Notes: generated by a model not told the origin, from the sequence alone. A stretch of DNA of 64,000 nt from Adiantum capillus-veneris (GCA_014529385.2 CM043947.1:120664891-120728890), one strand, 5' to 3'; shown: positions 20,801-30,960, counted from the first letter of the stretch. A program made the numbers and translations.

Positions 20801-22874
20801 AGGTCATGGAGGGGACTGATATCGCGGCAAAAGCTCGAATGAAACGCCGATAATAAGAACAGAGGCCGAGGAAACTTCGTACATCATGTACTGTAGTTGG
20901 CGTAGGCCATTCTACAACTGCTTGAATCTTATCAGGGTCCATTCTCACCTGATTGTGAGACACTATATGGCCCAAATAGTGGATTTCTTTTAAAAAGAAT
21001 TCACTCTTCTTAGCATTCACAAATAATTTGTGTTTGCGTAATTCTTTAAACACTAAGGCGAGATGCTTATAGTGTTTGTCTTCCGACTCTGAGAAGATTA
21101 AGACATCATCAAAGAAAACGCCTGTAAAACTTCTATATGAGTGGAAGATTCTATCCATCATTCTGTTGAATGTAGCTGGTGCATTAGTGAGTCCAAAAGG
21201 CATCACTAAGAATTCATACAACCCGAAGGTTGTTCTAAATGAAGTCTTATGCACATCCTGAGGAGCTATGCGGATTTGATGATAACCGCTCTTCAAGTCT
21301 ATACGACTAAAGACACTGGCTCCTTGTAACTTATCAAGAATGTCGTCAATCCGAGGAATTGGAAATCGATTCTTGATTGTGATCTTGTTTAGAGATCTAT
21401 AGTCTATGCACATGCGGAATGTGCCATCCTTTTTCTGTACTAGCAAGACAGGTGAACAATATGGAGAAGTACTAGGCCTTATTAAGCCCTTCTCCAAAAG
21501 TTCGTTAACCTGCTTGAGAATTTCCTCTTGCTGCATTAGACTAACTCGATAAGGGGGCTGATTTGGAGGAGAACTCCCTGGGATCAAATCAATGGTATGA
21601 TCCTCAGGTCGCGAAGGTGGGAGTTCATTTGGAAGTTCATCTGCAAAACAATCTTTATATCTTTCTATTAACTTAAGTCTTTTTTGCTCTAAAGAGGAAG
21701 AAAGTTGTGAAACAGACACATCTCTCTCTCTTGCAAAAATCAAGTACGTTGAAACACACTTTTTTATTTCTTTCTTGATGGCAATGTGGTTGGCGATAGG
21801 AATACGCCAATCACCTGCATCTACAAGTACAAGATACTCCTTTCCTTTATGAGCAAAAGATAAGGTTTTTTGAACATAGTCTGGAATGGGATGCATCTTG
21901 TAGTGCCAAGGCATTCCCAAGATAACATCGCATCCTTCAAGTGAAGCTAGTAAGAAAGACTCTTGATCCTTGTAGTCGTCGACCTTTAGATTCAACTTCC
22001 CTATGATTGGAGTAGAGTTTGAGTTCTGCCCTTTGAAAGCAGATTGCGCTTGAATAGAGACTCCCAAATGATTGGGCTGCAAGTTCAGGTTGTCAGCTAG
22101 CTTGGTAGAGATGAAGTTGTCTGTGCTACCAGGGTCAAACAAAATAAGAGCCCGCTGGTTGTTGATACTACCCCATGCTTTGAGAAGAGCTCTTTCTTTT
22201 CCATCCTTGGTTGTATTTCCCTGTACATCTGGGACTGCATTGGAAGAGGGTGGTTGTGGAGGTTTGGTAGGACAGTCACCCTTCATATGACCAACTTGTC
22301 CGCACTTGAAGCATCTTCCTTCACTAATGTATGTTCGCAACTCAGCAGGAGAGAGATATCTCCCTTTCTTGGGCTGATTTGGCTTTGCTTCTGCTTCGGA
22401 GGCGGTTCTTTTCTTCTTTTGAGAAGAAGTAGAAGAGGTAGGCTGCTCATGGAGAGCCTTCTGCTTAGCATGGTAAGTGCTTTGCTCCATCTTCCTGGGA
22501 GTACCCTTGTCATGTATTCCATCAGCTATGCGGGTTGATTCCATAAGTATCTGCAAGTTACCTCGAGGGTAAAGCTTCATAGCCTTTTGCAAGGCTTCAT
22601 GCAAACCTGCTTTAAACTTGCGCATCTTCTCCGAATCTTCAATCTTCTTGAATGGAGTGACTTTCAAGAGAACGTCCCAAAACCTATCCACATAGCGTGG
22701 AACGGTTTCGTTCTCTGACTGTGAAAGTCGATCCCATTCTTTCTTTACCTCTTCCTCATAGTCTGGAGGAAGGAACTGTGCGTAGAACTCCTTGAAAGCG
22801 GTCCAATCTTGGGGTCTGCGATCTTCCAGGATAAGGGTTAACCACCAATTGCTGGCGGTGCCTTTCAGGTACAA
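20799..22874 (-). pseudogene. element V: gag-protease-reverse transcriptase, 691-residue frame
   Basis: Domains in order: capsid core (GTASNWWLTLILEDRRPQDW, residues 4-25); basic linker; CCHC knuckle CFKCGQVGHMKGDCP (about 190); protease with ILFDPGSTDNFISTKLAD (about 245) and GCDVILGMPW (about 315); then reverse transcriptase from about 420 with SPVLLVQKKDGTFRMCIDYR, FSRIDLKSGYHQI, the catalytic VFFDDVLIFS and YLGHIVS. It ends by frameshift into RNase H. The open frame is long for this window, so the insertion is among the younger ones. It is nevertheless dead: a frameshift separates it from the Gag start and integrase is missing. Confidence 0.85.
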
Positions 22875-23461
22875 ACTAACATGGCGAAGCTTGGAAAATT
22901 CCCTTTAGCAAATGCAACTTCAAATTGGCGGATGAAAGCCAAAGCTTTGTCATTATCACGCCGTCCATTGTAGGTGTCGAATTTCACATCTTTATCTCCC
23001 GACTTGAATGTTTTCTGCCTGTGGTGCTTCTTCTTATGGTGCTCCTTCTTTCGATGCTTAGACTCCTTGGGGACAGGAGTCCTTTCCCTTGAATGTACTT
23101 CTTGCTGCGACGGATCGTCGAGAAACATGTCTTCCGGAGAAACTATGTCTTCCAGATCCTTCATGAAAGAGAACTGAGGGGAATCAGGGGGATCCTGCTC
23201 TTGAACTTTTGGATTAAACCGCACATGACGTTCTGGAGATTTCTTCTGCCTCTCGTGCATGCGGGAAGTTCCAATTAAAGGATCTTTTCTTGGTTGTGGT
23301 GCCTTTGGGTTCTGCGGGATTTCTCCCGACCCCATCGGCATTTTCTCCTTCCCTTTTTCAAGAGTATGGAGAATCTTTTGGACTTCTGGATGGGAGAGAG
23401 CTTTGTGCAACTCTTCCACCTGCTGTTGAAGGAGAGAGAACTCTATCTCGCGTCCTCCCAT
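22865..23461 (-). pseudogene. element V: Gag N-terminus
   Basis: The ATG at 23461 (MGGREIEFSLLQQQVEELHK) lies shortly after the primer site. It opens a charged, Pro/Lys-rich region with coiled-coil character, including a His/Lys-rich tract, and ends with KALAFIRQFEVAFAKGNFPS. A single frameshift near 22870-22890 separates it from the capsid core in the next frame (LKGTASNWW). The earlier Met at 23569 lies inside the LTR and is not a likely start. Confidence 0.7.
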
Positions 23462-23514
23462 TTCTGCAGTCTGCCAAGAGTCGTCAATCCCTTCAGGAAG
23501 AGAGAGAGGACCTT

Positions 23515-23526
23515 GCTCTGATACCA
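23515..23526 (-). other. primer-binding site of element V
   Basis: The minus strand reads TGGTATCAGAGC, followed by AAGGTCC, one base inside the partial LTR at 23528. This fixes the coding element's 5' LTR at 23528-23595, not at the outer right end. Confidence 0.8.
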
Positions 23527-23527
23527 C

Positions 23528-24155
23528 TGTCACAAAAATACGGAAGCGTAAACTGACGTTTAATTGCACTTCAAATACTCAAGAGAATTAGAGGGCGGCC
23601 GGACAAGTGTGAACAGGTAAAGGCGGTGCAGTGCCCGTGCGGCATTGCGCCGGCAGACCTTTGGTGTTCTCATAAAAGAATCATTGGTAGCAGTTGTTAG
23701 TTAGTTGCACATTTTTAATTAATGAGCTAGAAGTTTTTAAAGTCAAAAGTTGAATGGTTTTTAAGTTTTTAAAGTAAGTGTGCCAAGTGGCACACTTACC
23801 AATGCAAACTAACTCTCTCACTCTCACTCTCACCCTCTCTCTCTTCCTAGCGTCCCTCTCCCTGATGGCTATTTAGGAGCCCCCCTCCCCCATTTTCAGG
23901 GTTGGCAGTGCACCTACCCCCCCTAATGTGAGCGTGCTCTACGCGGTGGAGCCCTCCATTGAAGCAGTAAGAAAGTGGAAACACTTTCTCAGTCAATAGT
24001 CAGAACAGAACAGAAGAAAGAATAGAGGACGGGCGTAGGGGGACCAGCCCATCTTCTGGTCCCCAATGAAGTGTCAAGTTTTCTCGCTCCCTCTAATTCT
24101 CTTGAGTATTTGAAGTGCATTAAACGTCAGTTTACGCTTCCGTATTTTTGTGACA
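23528..24155. repeat. partial minus LTR, 476-bp spacer and plus-oriented LTR
   Basis: The copy at 23528-23595 matches the LTR for 68 bp and then breaks off at GAATTAGAGGG. The spacer 23596-24071 has no ORF of note. It contains the palindrome GTGTGCCAAGTGGCACAC, a CT-rich tract and, at its right end, the plus-strand purine tract and hairpin. The 84-bp LTR 24072-24155 is in plus orientation. The spacer plus this LTR look like the 3' end of a second, oppositely oriented copy. Confidence 0.65.
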
Positions 24156-24160
24156 GTTCG

Positions 24161-25016
24161 ACAATTGTAGTTCGAGATTCAAACTTATGGAGATCAACTG
24201 GATTTTGAAGTCATGCCTTTATCTTATTACGACATGATTCTTGGTCAGCATTGGTTATTTCAATATGATCCAGCAATTAGCTTTTGAGGACATACTATCA
24301 ATTTGTTCAAAGATGGACGTGAATTGACTTTACATGGGCTTTCTCATGTGGAAAGAGTGATTCAAGCCTCACGTGTACTAGTCAAACAGCATGATACAGT
24401 GGATTATGAAGAGAATACGATTTCCGATGCAGATGCAGATATTATTATTGATGAATTTTTGAATTCATTAACTTCTCCCGAATCAATTGATGAAGACAAA
24501 GATAAAGATATAGTTGCAAATTCTGAGTCTGAAGACGACTATGCTTTCTTTGGTTCTTTACTGGATGATGATATGCCAATTACAAGTCATGAAGTTACAG
24601 ATCCAGAAGATGATTCTGAAGAATTTTGGGATTCATTATTGGAAGATGATTACAGTATCAAACCAAAATTCTCTCCAATGATTCATAAAGTTGAAGTTAC
24701 CCCATCTGAAGAGTACCTTGAGAAGATTTCCTCTTCCCCAAATATTTCACAGTTATTGGAAGATTTTAAACCAGAAGGCTTACATCGCACGAAAGATTTT
24801 GAAGATCAACCTCTTGTTGCAGTCAATCTGATTATGCCAGATTCCTCTAAAAAGTCTTTGAATAATGCAATGACATGGGACTTAGCAGTCAAAGCAAAAA
24901 GGTTTCGCAAGAAGCAAAGGTTCAAGACAAAGACTTCAGATAACTCAAAGATAGAAAAATTTCGAAGATTCAATGCTTTTCCAGAGTTCTATCAACATCA
25001 GAAGTCATTTCTTTGA
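24161..25016 (+). pseudogene. element III: protease C-terminal half and acidic 3' ORF
   Basis: The first 130 bases complete the protease (PLSYYDMILGQHWLFQYDPA). The open frame 24303-25016 (237 residues) then encodes a strongly acidic protein: DADADIIIDEFLNSL, DSEEFWDSLLEDDYS and similar Glu/Asp/Ser blocks around repeated FxDSLLxDD-like motifs. It closes with a basic tail (KAKRFRKKQRFKTKT). It ends about 30 bases before the 3' LTR. It sits where RT, RNase H and integrase would be, and none of their motifs is present. The function is unknown. Confidence 0.6.
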
Positions 25017-25045
25017 CACGGGCTCTCATTTTAAATGGGAGGGAA

Positions 25046-25480
25046 TGTCACGATTGTGACTATGTTAACAACAATACATCTACTCCTAGTTGCAGATACG
25101 CGAAGTGCCATGCCAAGGAGGACCCCTGCGCTTGGATGGTCACACCCCTTCACCCAAAGGACGTGTCTCTTCGCCAAAAGCCACACTCCTTCGACGACTG
25201 GTCACACCCCTTCGCTCTATGGGTGCGACTCTTCGCCCAATGGTTGCAGCTCTTCGCCGAAAGGATATGTCTTTACGTCTAAAGTTGTGTCTCTTCACCA
25301 AGAGAGTTGTCTTTTCATTTATGTCTCTTCGTCTCCTATATAAGGAGCCCTTGTATCACACATTCAATCAATCAAACACAGAGTCTTCTAAGTCTTGTCT
25401 CTAAGTTCACTTTCAGTTTCGTAAGTCTTAATCTTGAGTTTAAGTACTTAAATTAAGGATTAGCATCTAGAATCCTCACA
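25046..25480 (+). repeat. LTR-B 3' LTR of element III
   Basis: TGTCACGATTG...AATCCTCACA, 435 bp, follows the purine tract AAATGGGAGGGA. A TATA box stands near 25338. It is uninterrupted and so shows the pre-insertion sequence (GGACCCCTGCGCTTGG) for element IV. Confidence 0.85.
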
Positions 25481-25485
25481 GCATA

Positions 25486-26170
25486 AACCGCGCCTTGAGC
25501 TTGTCTTGGAAGTCGGCCCAATTGAAAGAAAGGGGCGCACCATCCTCGGCTTCCTGTAGATGCGCGGTCAAATGTGCCTCTTGCCATGCGTGGTACCAAG
25601 TAATGGCATCACCGGCAAGGTACATAGTTGCCGTAAAAATCTTGCTATTTCCTGTCTTCTTAGTTGTCGCAAAACAAACATTAAATTGATGCAACCAAGA
25701 ATGAATAATCGTAGCATCCATCTTACCATCATACTTACTGGATTGGATCTTCTCTGTGACTGGGTTGTTGGGGTCCGAATCTCGGCTTTTGCCACTTGAT
25801 GAACTACCAACATCTTTGGCTGGCTCGGACTTTGAGGTGAGAATCTGTCGAACCAATTCTTGCATGTGTAGTTCTTTCTGTGCCTCACGCTCTGCCTGTC
25901 TTTTTTTGGTTGCCAAGCGCGCTTGCTCACGCTCACGCCCCAAGGCTTCTTGTCTAGTTGTGCCATCGCAACGCGATTCGCTTCTTGTTGTTGTGCCATC
26001 ATGTCCATCATCCTCTTGACCAAAGCCTCCATAGGATTTGGTGCAAACCGTGGCGTAGATGGGAAAGGGGGAGGGTGAGAAAAACCTCCTGGTGGAGAAA
26101 ATTCTTCTTCGCCCCTGCCATGCTCATCACCTCCATGCGAAGTATCCATTCTGCTTCGGGTAATGACCAT
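25486..26170 (-). pseudogene. element II: Gag N-terminal part
   Basis: The start MVITRSRMDTSHGGDEHGRG (26170) is shared by the family. It is followed by the Pro-rich GGFSHPPPFPSTP segment, a short coiled coil (QQQEANRVAMAQ) and, after a frame change near 25940, the capsid core. The core has DATIIHSWLHQFNVCFATTK, YLAGDAITWYHAWQEAHLTA and NWADFQDKLKARFM. The domain continues at 12701, where element III cut it. Element III therefore interrupts the gag gene between ARFM and PPQYL. Confidence 0.75.
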
Positions 26171-26624
26171 ACACTGAAGTCGTGGGTTCTCAAGTTCACG
26201 AGGAACTTGGGTTCTTGTGCTTCTTGGTTCTTGGGGTCTTGAGGTTCTTGAGATTCTTGAGGTTCTTTTTTCGCTTGCAATTTGTGTTAGAGAAGGATCT
26301 TCTCTTTACGCGAGCTCTTCTCTTTTCCGCGGGCGCACCCCTTAGCGGCCTTGCGCTCACACCAAGGTTGCTTTTTCCCACCTCATGTTGATTGGCCGGC
26401 CGCTAAGTGCACGGTCCGCTCTCAATGAGTGAAAAGAGAAACAAGGGGAGGCTGGACAAGCCCTTCTTTCTTGGGTTTCCTGTCACTCTTCAAAAACACG
26501 ATTAGGAATCGACACGCCCAAGAGGTCTTGGGTTATGTGCGACCGCAACAAGCAAAAAAAATTATGTGGTTCGTGTGGTTCTTTCCTTGAGTGATACAGA
26601 ACACTGCCAAAGCTCTGATACCAT
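26171..26624 (-). other. leader and primer-binding site of element II
   Basis: TGGTATCAGAGC is read on the minus strand from 26623 to 26612. The leader includes a Gly/Leu-coding GGTTCTTGAGG-type repeat near 26200-26270 and the GGCCGGCCGC block near 26395. Both occur in the leaders of elements I and IV. Confidence 0.7.
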
Positions 26625-27860
26625 TGTAAGGTGCAGCGGAAGTGAATGTTGAACTTTGCTCAAGATGAGTGCTCCGAACTGTGCTCAAGGGTTTATTTTA
26701 CTTATGAAGGGAGAGCCTTCCGTTCCTTTAGCGAGAGAGTGCAATGGACACAAACAAAGTGGTGAACACTGTGAATGAAGGTGCTGAGACTGAGAGATAG
26801 AGAGAGAAGAATATGACACTAGAATGTTGTCAAACCCTTCTGCGAAGGCCCCACTCTCTATGGCAAGAGTGGTCTAATATTGATTGCACAAATCTCTACA
26901 ATGCTTGGACTTGCCGACGATGTCGACGACGATGAGGACGACGACGACGAGACGGGCTGAAATCTGAAAACGCTAATGGCTGAAATCTGCAAATCTTTAT
27001 CTGCTGAATTTTGACTCTATGTTGGTGACGATGTCGATGACGACGATCCAACGACGACGCGCTGAAAACGTAGATGCTGAATGAAATCTGCGTTTTCCGG
27101 GCTGAATCTGCAAATTGTGCTGGATCTGACCGTGCGGCGAGGATCTGTTGCGGGAAGGTGAGATCTGCGAGGTCTGGGGGTTCTACTGTGGAGTCTTGAC
27201 GCTGAAAACTGAAAACATTGATGCTTGTATCGGTTCTGTCGTGAAAGATCTGCAAAACGCTAGGCCTCTTGCTAATCAAAAACCCTAAGGCTAATCTGGT
27301 CTCAATCTGCAAAAACGCTATGGCCTTGTTGTGTAAATCTGCTAACGCTAGGGCTGATCTGCTGTGTCTTGTTGTCGCCGAGGCTGATCTGCCATGCAAA
27401 AACGCCAAGGTTGGTCTGCGGATGAAAAACGCTAGGTATTGCAGTTGCAAAACGCTAGGTTTGCTGATGGGGGTCTTCCTGAGAAGTTGCCTGTTGAACA
27501 AAGTGTTCCTGTTGCCTCTTCTGCCCGAAATGCTAGCGCTAGGTTTTTCTTATATATTGGCTCTGCTAATTTGCCCTACCTAGTTCCCAACAAAAGTCAC
27601 TTAAAAATAATAAGTGAAAAATAGGAAAAATAGGTCTATGCACTATAAAAATGCTCCTGATGGGTTCTGATGGAAATCTGATGATCATGTTGTGTGCAAC
27701 CAGAGGATATGCATCTAATCTAAGTGTCTGGACATGCACGGTTTGTGAATAGACTCACAAAGGTGCGGATCACTTCCTAAGCTAGGCTAACTGGCTGAAC
27801 TGAACCCTTGCTATGAAGTAGCTTGTCCATGTACACATAGGGTTAGATGTGCACGTGACA
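26625..27860 (-). repeat. LTR-A copy 5 (5' LTR of element II)
   Basis: It runs from TGTAAGGTGCAGCGG to GCACGTGACA, 1236 bp, with TATATAAG on the minus strand near 27550. It contains at least nine AAAACGCTA-like phrases and, in sense orientation, a 201-codon open frame (26896-27501) that has no counterpart of equal length in the other copies. Confidence 0.85.
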
Positions 27861-27865
27861 GAAGA

Positions 27866-28986
27866 CTTGTTCTCCTTAGGCTTTCCCTTATTGTGCTTCA
27901 TCTCCTATGCGAGAGCAATCGCTACCGCCTTGTTGAGATCGATTGGATCGAGTACCTCGACATCATACTTGATATACTCGTCCAATCCATAAAGGAATGC
28001 CTCCTTGCGCTCATCATCCGATTTGCGTAATTGAGTGCCAAGCTGCAAAATACAATTAGCGAAAAGACATAACTGGCATACCATTTTGCTTGAGACTGCA
28101 CCAATCGTCTTTCAACCGTGCTAGGTATTGGGGCGGCATAAACCGTGCGTTGAGCTTGTCTTGGAAGTTGGCCCAATTGAAGGAAAGGGGCGCGCCTTCT
28201 TCGGCTTCCTCTAGGTGCGCGTTCAACTGTGCCTCTTGCCAAGCATGGTACCAATTAATGGCATCACCGGCAAGGTACATGGCTACCGTCAAAACCTTGC
28301 TATTTCCTGTCTTCTTAGTTGTCGCAAAATAAGCATTAAATTGATGCAAGCAAAAATGAATACTAGTAGCATCCATCTTACCCGTCATACTTACTGAACG
28401 TCAACTTCTCAGTGACGGGGTTGTTGGAGTCCGAATCTCTGCTTGTGCTACCTGATAAACTGCCAACATCTTTGACCGGCTCGGGCTTTGAGGTGAGTAC
28501 CTGTAGGACCAACTCTTGCATGCGTTGGTCTCTCTGCGTCTCACGCTATAACTCCAAGGTCGCTCGTCTTTCTTCGGTCGCCAAGCGCGCTTGCTCACGC
28601 TCATGCTCCAAAGCTACTCTTCTGTCTTTGGCCGCCAAGCGCGCTTGCTCCCGCTCACGCTCCAAGGCTAACCGTCTTTCTTGGCGCTCGCGATTCAATT
28701 TTGCCTTTCTTTCCTTGGCCGCCAAGCGCGCTTGCTCACGCTCGCGATCCAAGGTTGCCTTTCTTTCTTCGCGCTCGTGCTCCAAGGTGGCGTGTTGCGC
28801 TTCTTGTTGTAACATCATGTCCATCGTCGTCTCGACCAAAGCCTCCATAGGATTTGGTGCAACCCTTGGCGTAGATGGGAAAGGGGGAGGGTCGGAAAAA
28901 CCTCGTGGTGGGGAAAATTCTTCTTCGCCACCTCCATGTCCATCACCTTCATGCGAAGTATCCATTCCACTTCGGGTGATGACCAT
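27866..28986 (-). pseudogene. element I: Gag N-terminal and capsid part
   Basis: From 28986: MVITRSGMDTSHEGDGHGGG, a Pro-rich segment, then a long alternating-charge coiled coil (HEREERKATLDREREQARLA repeated about five times) that is much longer than in element II. A frame change near 28545 leads to VTEKLTFSKYDG and the capsid core at 28056-28388 (YLAGDAINWYHAWQEAQLNA, MPPQYLARLKDDWCSLKQNG). It ends at the element II insertion point and resumes at 9287. Several frameshifts and stops are present. Confidence 0.75.
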
Positions 28987-29430
28987 GCACTGAGTTCTTG
29001 GTACTTAAGTCCACGAGGAACTTGGGTTCTTGAGGTTCTTGGGTTCTTGGGTCCTTGAGTTCTTGAGGTTCTTGAGGTCTTTCTTTAGCTTGTAATCTGT
29101 GTTTGAGAAGGATCTTCTCTTACCCGAGCTCTACTCTTCCCTGCGGGCACACCCCTTGGCGGCCTTGCGCTCACACCAAGGTTGCTTTTCCCCACCTCAC
29201 GTCGATTGGCCGGCCGCTAAGTACACGGTCTGCTCTCAATGAGTGAAAAGAGGAACGAGGGGAGGCCGGACAAGCCCTTCTTTCTAGGGTTACGTGTCAC
29301 TCTTCAAAACACGATTAGGAATCGACATGCCCAAGTGGGCTTGGGTTACGTGCGACCGCAACAAGCAAAAAATAAATCTTGTGGTTCTTTTCTTGAGTAA
29401 TAGAGAACACTGTCAAAGCTCTGATACCAA
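28987..29430 (-). other. leader and primer-binding site of element I
   Basis: TGGTATCAGAGC is read minus from 29429 to 29418, one base from the LTR. The leader repeats GGTTCTTGAGG-like units near 29030-29080 and holds the GGCCGGCCGC block near 29210. Confidence 0.75.
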
Positions 29431-30267
29431 TGTAAGGTGCAACGGAAGTGAATGTTGAACTTTGCTCAAGATGAGTGCTCCGAACTATGCTCAAGGGTTC
29501 CTTTTACTTACGGAAGGGAGAGCCTTTCGTTCCTTTAGTGAGAGAGTGCAAATGATCACAAACAAAGTGAATGACACTGTGAATGAAGGTGCTGAGACTG
29601 AGAGAGAGAGAGAAAAGAATATGACACTAGACGGTTGTCAAACCCTCTAGCTCCTCTGATGCAGAAACGCCAAGGCTGATCTGCTATAGAAAACGCCAAG
29701 GGATGTGTGTGGCAAACACTGCTTGTTTTGCAAACTGCAAAAACGCTAGGAGTGAATTCTGGAATTTGCTAACGCTAGGGCTGATTCTGCAATCTGCTAA
29801 CGCTAGGGCTGGAATCTGGAAAACGCTGGCTGATCTGGGAAGTACCAAAACGCCAGGTTGTCTTGTGGCTGAAAACGCTGAGTCTCCTGTCGGTCCTTGC
29901 ACTGCTAGTTGCTGGAACTCTGCTGCCTCGTCTGCTAGAAGGTGCTAGCTCTAGGTTTCTTTTATAGAACTTAGCAAATTTGCCCTACCCAATTTCCCAA
30001 CAAAGTCATTTATTAATAATAAGTGAAAAATGGCTAAAATAGGGAAAATGGGTTCTGTGCACTGTAAAATGCTCATGACGGCTACTGAGTGTAATGCTGA
30101 TGATCATGTTGTGTGCAACCAGAGGATATGCAACTACTGTAAGTGCCTACACATGCACGGCTTGCGCACAGGCTCGCAAAGGTGCTAGAACACTTCCTAA
30201 GCTGACCTGAACCGTGGACCTGAAGTAGCTTGTCCACATGCACATAGGGTTAGATGTGCACGTGACA
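29431..30267 (-). repeat. LTR-A copy 6 (5' LTR of element I)
   Basis: It runs from TGTAAGGTGCAACGG to GCACGTGACA but is only 837 bp. It lacks about 450 bp present in copy 1 (from about 6058 to 6510), with a junction at CCCTC/TAGCTCC, and it lacks the MITE. The right flank tccat matches the left flank of copy 1. Confidence 0.85.
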
Positions 30268-30960
30268 TCCATACTTGGTTCTTTCTTCAAGACTTTAACC
30301 AACTTCCTACTATTCCTTAAGCAAATTTTTCATCAGGTGTCAACTTAGGGGTTTCCTAAGTTTTAGCCTTGTTCTCCTTCGACTTACCTTTGTTGAGCTT
30401 CATTTCTTGATCGAGAGCAATTCCGATAGTGTCATTATAGTCAGTGCATCGTAAGACTGACACATCACATTTGATGTACTCGTCCAAACCAAAAGAAAGT
30501 CTCCTTATGATCCTCATCTGACTTACGCAATTGACCAATGACACCTATTTGTAAAATACGATTAGAAAAAGACATGATGGGGGTCTCAATTTGCTTGAGC
30601 TCTCTCCAATCCTCTTCCAAGGGATCAAGGTACTATGGTGGCATAAAGCAATCCTTCAGCTTAACTTGAAAGTCGTTCCAACTGTAAGATATTGGTTCGC
30701 CATCCACAGCATGTTCAAGATGTGTGGCCAAGTGTGCCTCATGCCAGGTACCAATTAATGGCATCACCCGACAAATACATGGTGGGATTGATCATTGTTG
30801 GAGTCGTCATCGTCTACCTGATCTATGTGATGAGCCGCGGGCCTCTTTGGGTGGATTGCTCTTCTAAGAGAACTTGAAAGACAAACTCTTGCATGCGTTG
30901 GTCTCTTAGTGCCTTTGGTCTAACCAATGCTCCAATGACCTTATGATGGTAATGAATGAA
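30268..30960 (-). pseudogene. element 0: Gag relic
   Basis: The minus strand, with frame changes, gives capsid-like text parallel to the LTR-A Gag: LEEDWRELKQIETPIMSFSN, then LRKSDEDHKETFF and KLNKGKSKENKAK. It is clearly more diverged from elements I and II than they are from each other, and it contains many stops. Its knuckle and protease are at 5550-5845. This is the base layer of the nest. Confidence 0.55.

Larger units (their letters stand above)
20016..24155 (-). mobile_element. element V: short-LTR gypsy element with inverted outer ends
   Basis: The exact duplication gttcg (20011-20015 and 24156-24160) shows that 20016-24155 went in as one piece. The left end is an 85-bp LTR in minus orientation. 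A second, partial minus LTR with primer site stands at 23528-23595. The extreme right end is an 84-bp LTR in plus orientation. The outer ends are therefore inverted, not direct, repeats. Inside are Gag, protease, RT and RNase H on the minus strand; integrase is missing. Confidence 0.8.
12702..25480 (+). mobile_element. element III: Gag-protease LTR retrotransposon (LTR-B family)
   Basis: The 5' LTR (12702-12785 plus 17115-17465) and the 3' LTR (25046-25480) are both 435 bp and differ at roughly a dozen sites by eye. The flanking duplication gcata is exact (12697-12701 and 25481-25485). The primer site is at 17467 and the purine tract just before 25046. It codes for Gag, a zinc knuckle, protease and an acidic 3' ORF, with no RT or integrase. 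Elements IV and V inserted into it later. Confidence 0.85.
9293..27860 (-). mobile_element. element II: LTR-A family retrotransposon (host of element III)
   Basis: It is bounded by LTR copies 2 (9293-10527) and 5 (26625-27860), with the exact duplication gaaga at 9288-9292 and 27861-27865. Its internal region is cut by element III at gcata. The left part holds the 3' ORF, protease and Gag C-terminus; the right part holds the Gag N-terminus and leader. It has no RT or integrase. It lies in the gag gene of element I, and joining 9287 to 27861 restores the gag alignment seen at 12420-12440. Confidence 0.85.
5851..30267 (-). mobile_element. element I: LTR-A family Gag-protease retrotransposon (host of element II)
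   Basis: The ends are LTR copies at 5851-7471 (3' LTR) and 29431-30267 (5' LTR), flanked by the exact 5-bp duplication tccat at 5846-5850 and 30268-30272. The internal region is split by element II into 7472-9292 and 27861-29430. It encodes Gag, a zinc knuckle, protease and a family-specific 3' ORF, but no reverse transcriptase, RNase H or integrase. It is therefore a non-autonomous LTR element. The primer site is at 29418-29429 (minus). Confidence 0.85.

Noticed and set aside
23290-23556. Plus-strand frames opposite element V gag
   Set aside because: Antisense shadows of a clear Gag reading frame.
28546-28986. Coiled-coil ORF as a host structural protein
   Set aside because: Its start, Pro-rich segment and position after the primer site match the Gag N-termini at 15535 and 26170.
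12786-30267. Reading the six LTR-A copies as a tandem array or satellite
   Set aside because: Distinct target duplications and internal regions show separate nested insertions.
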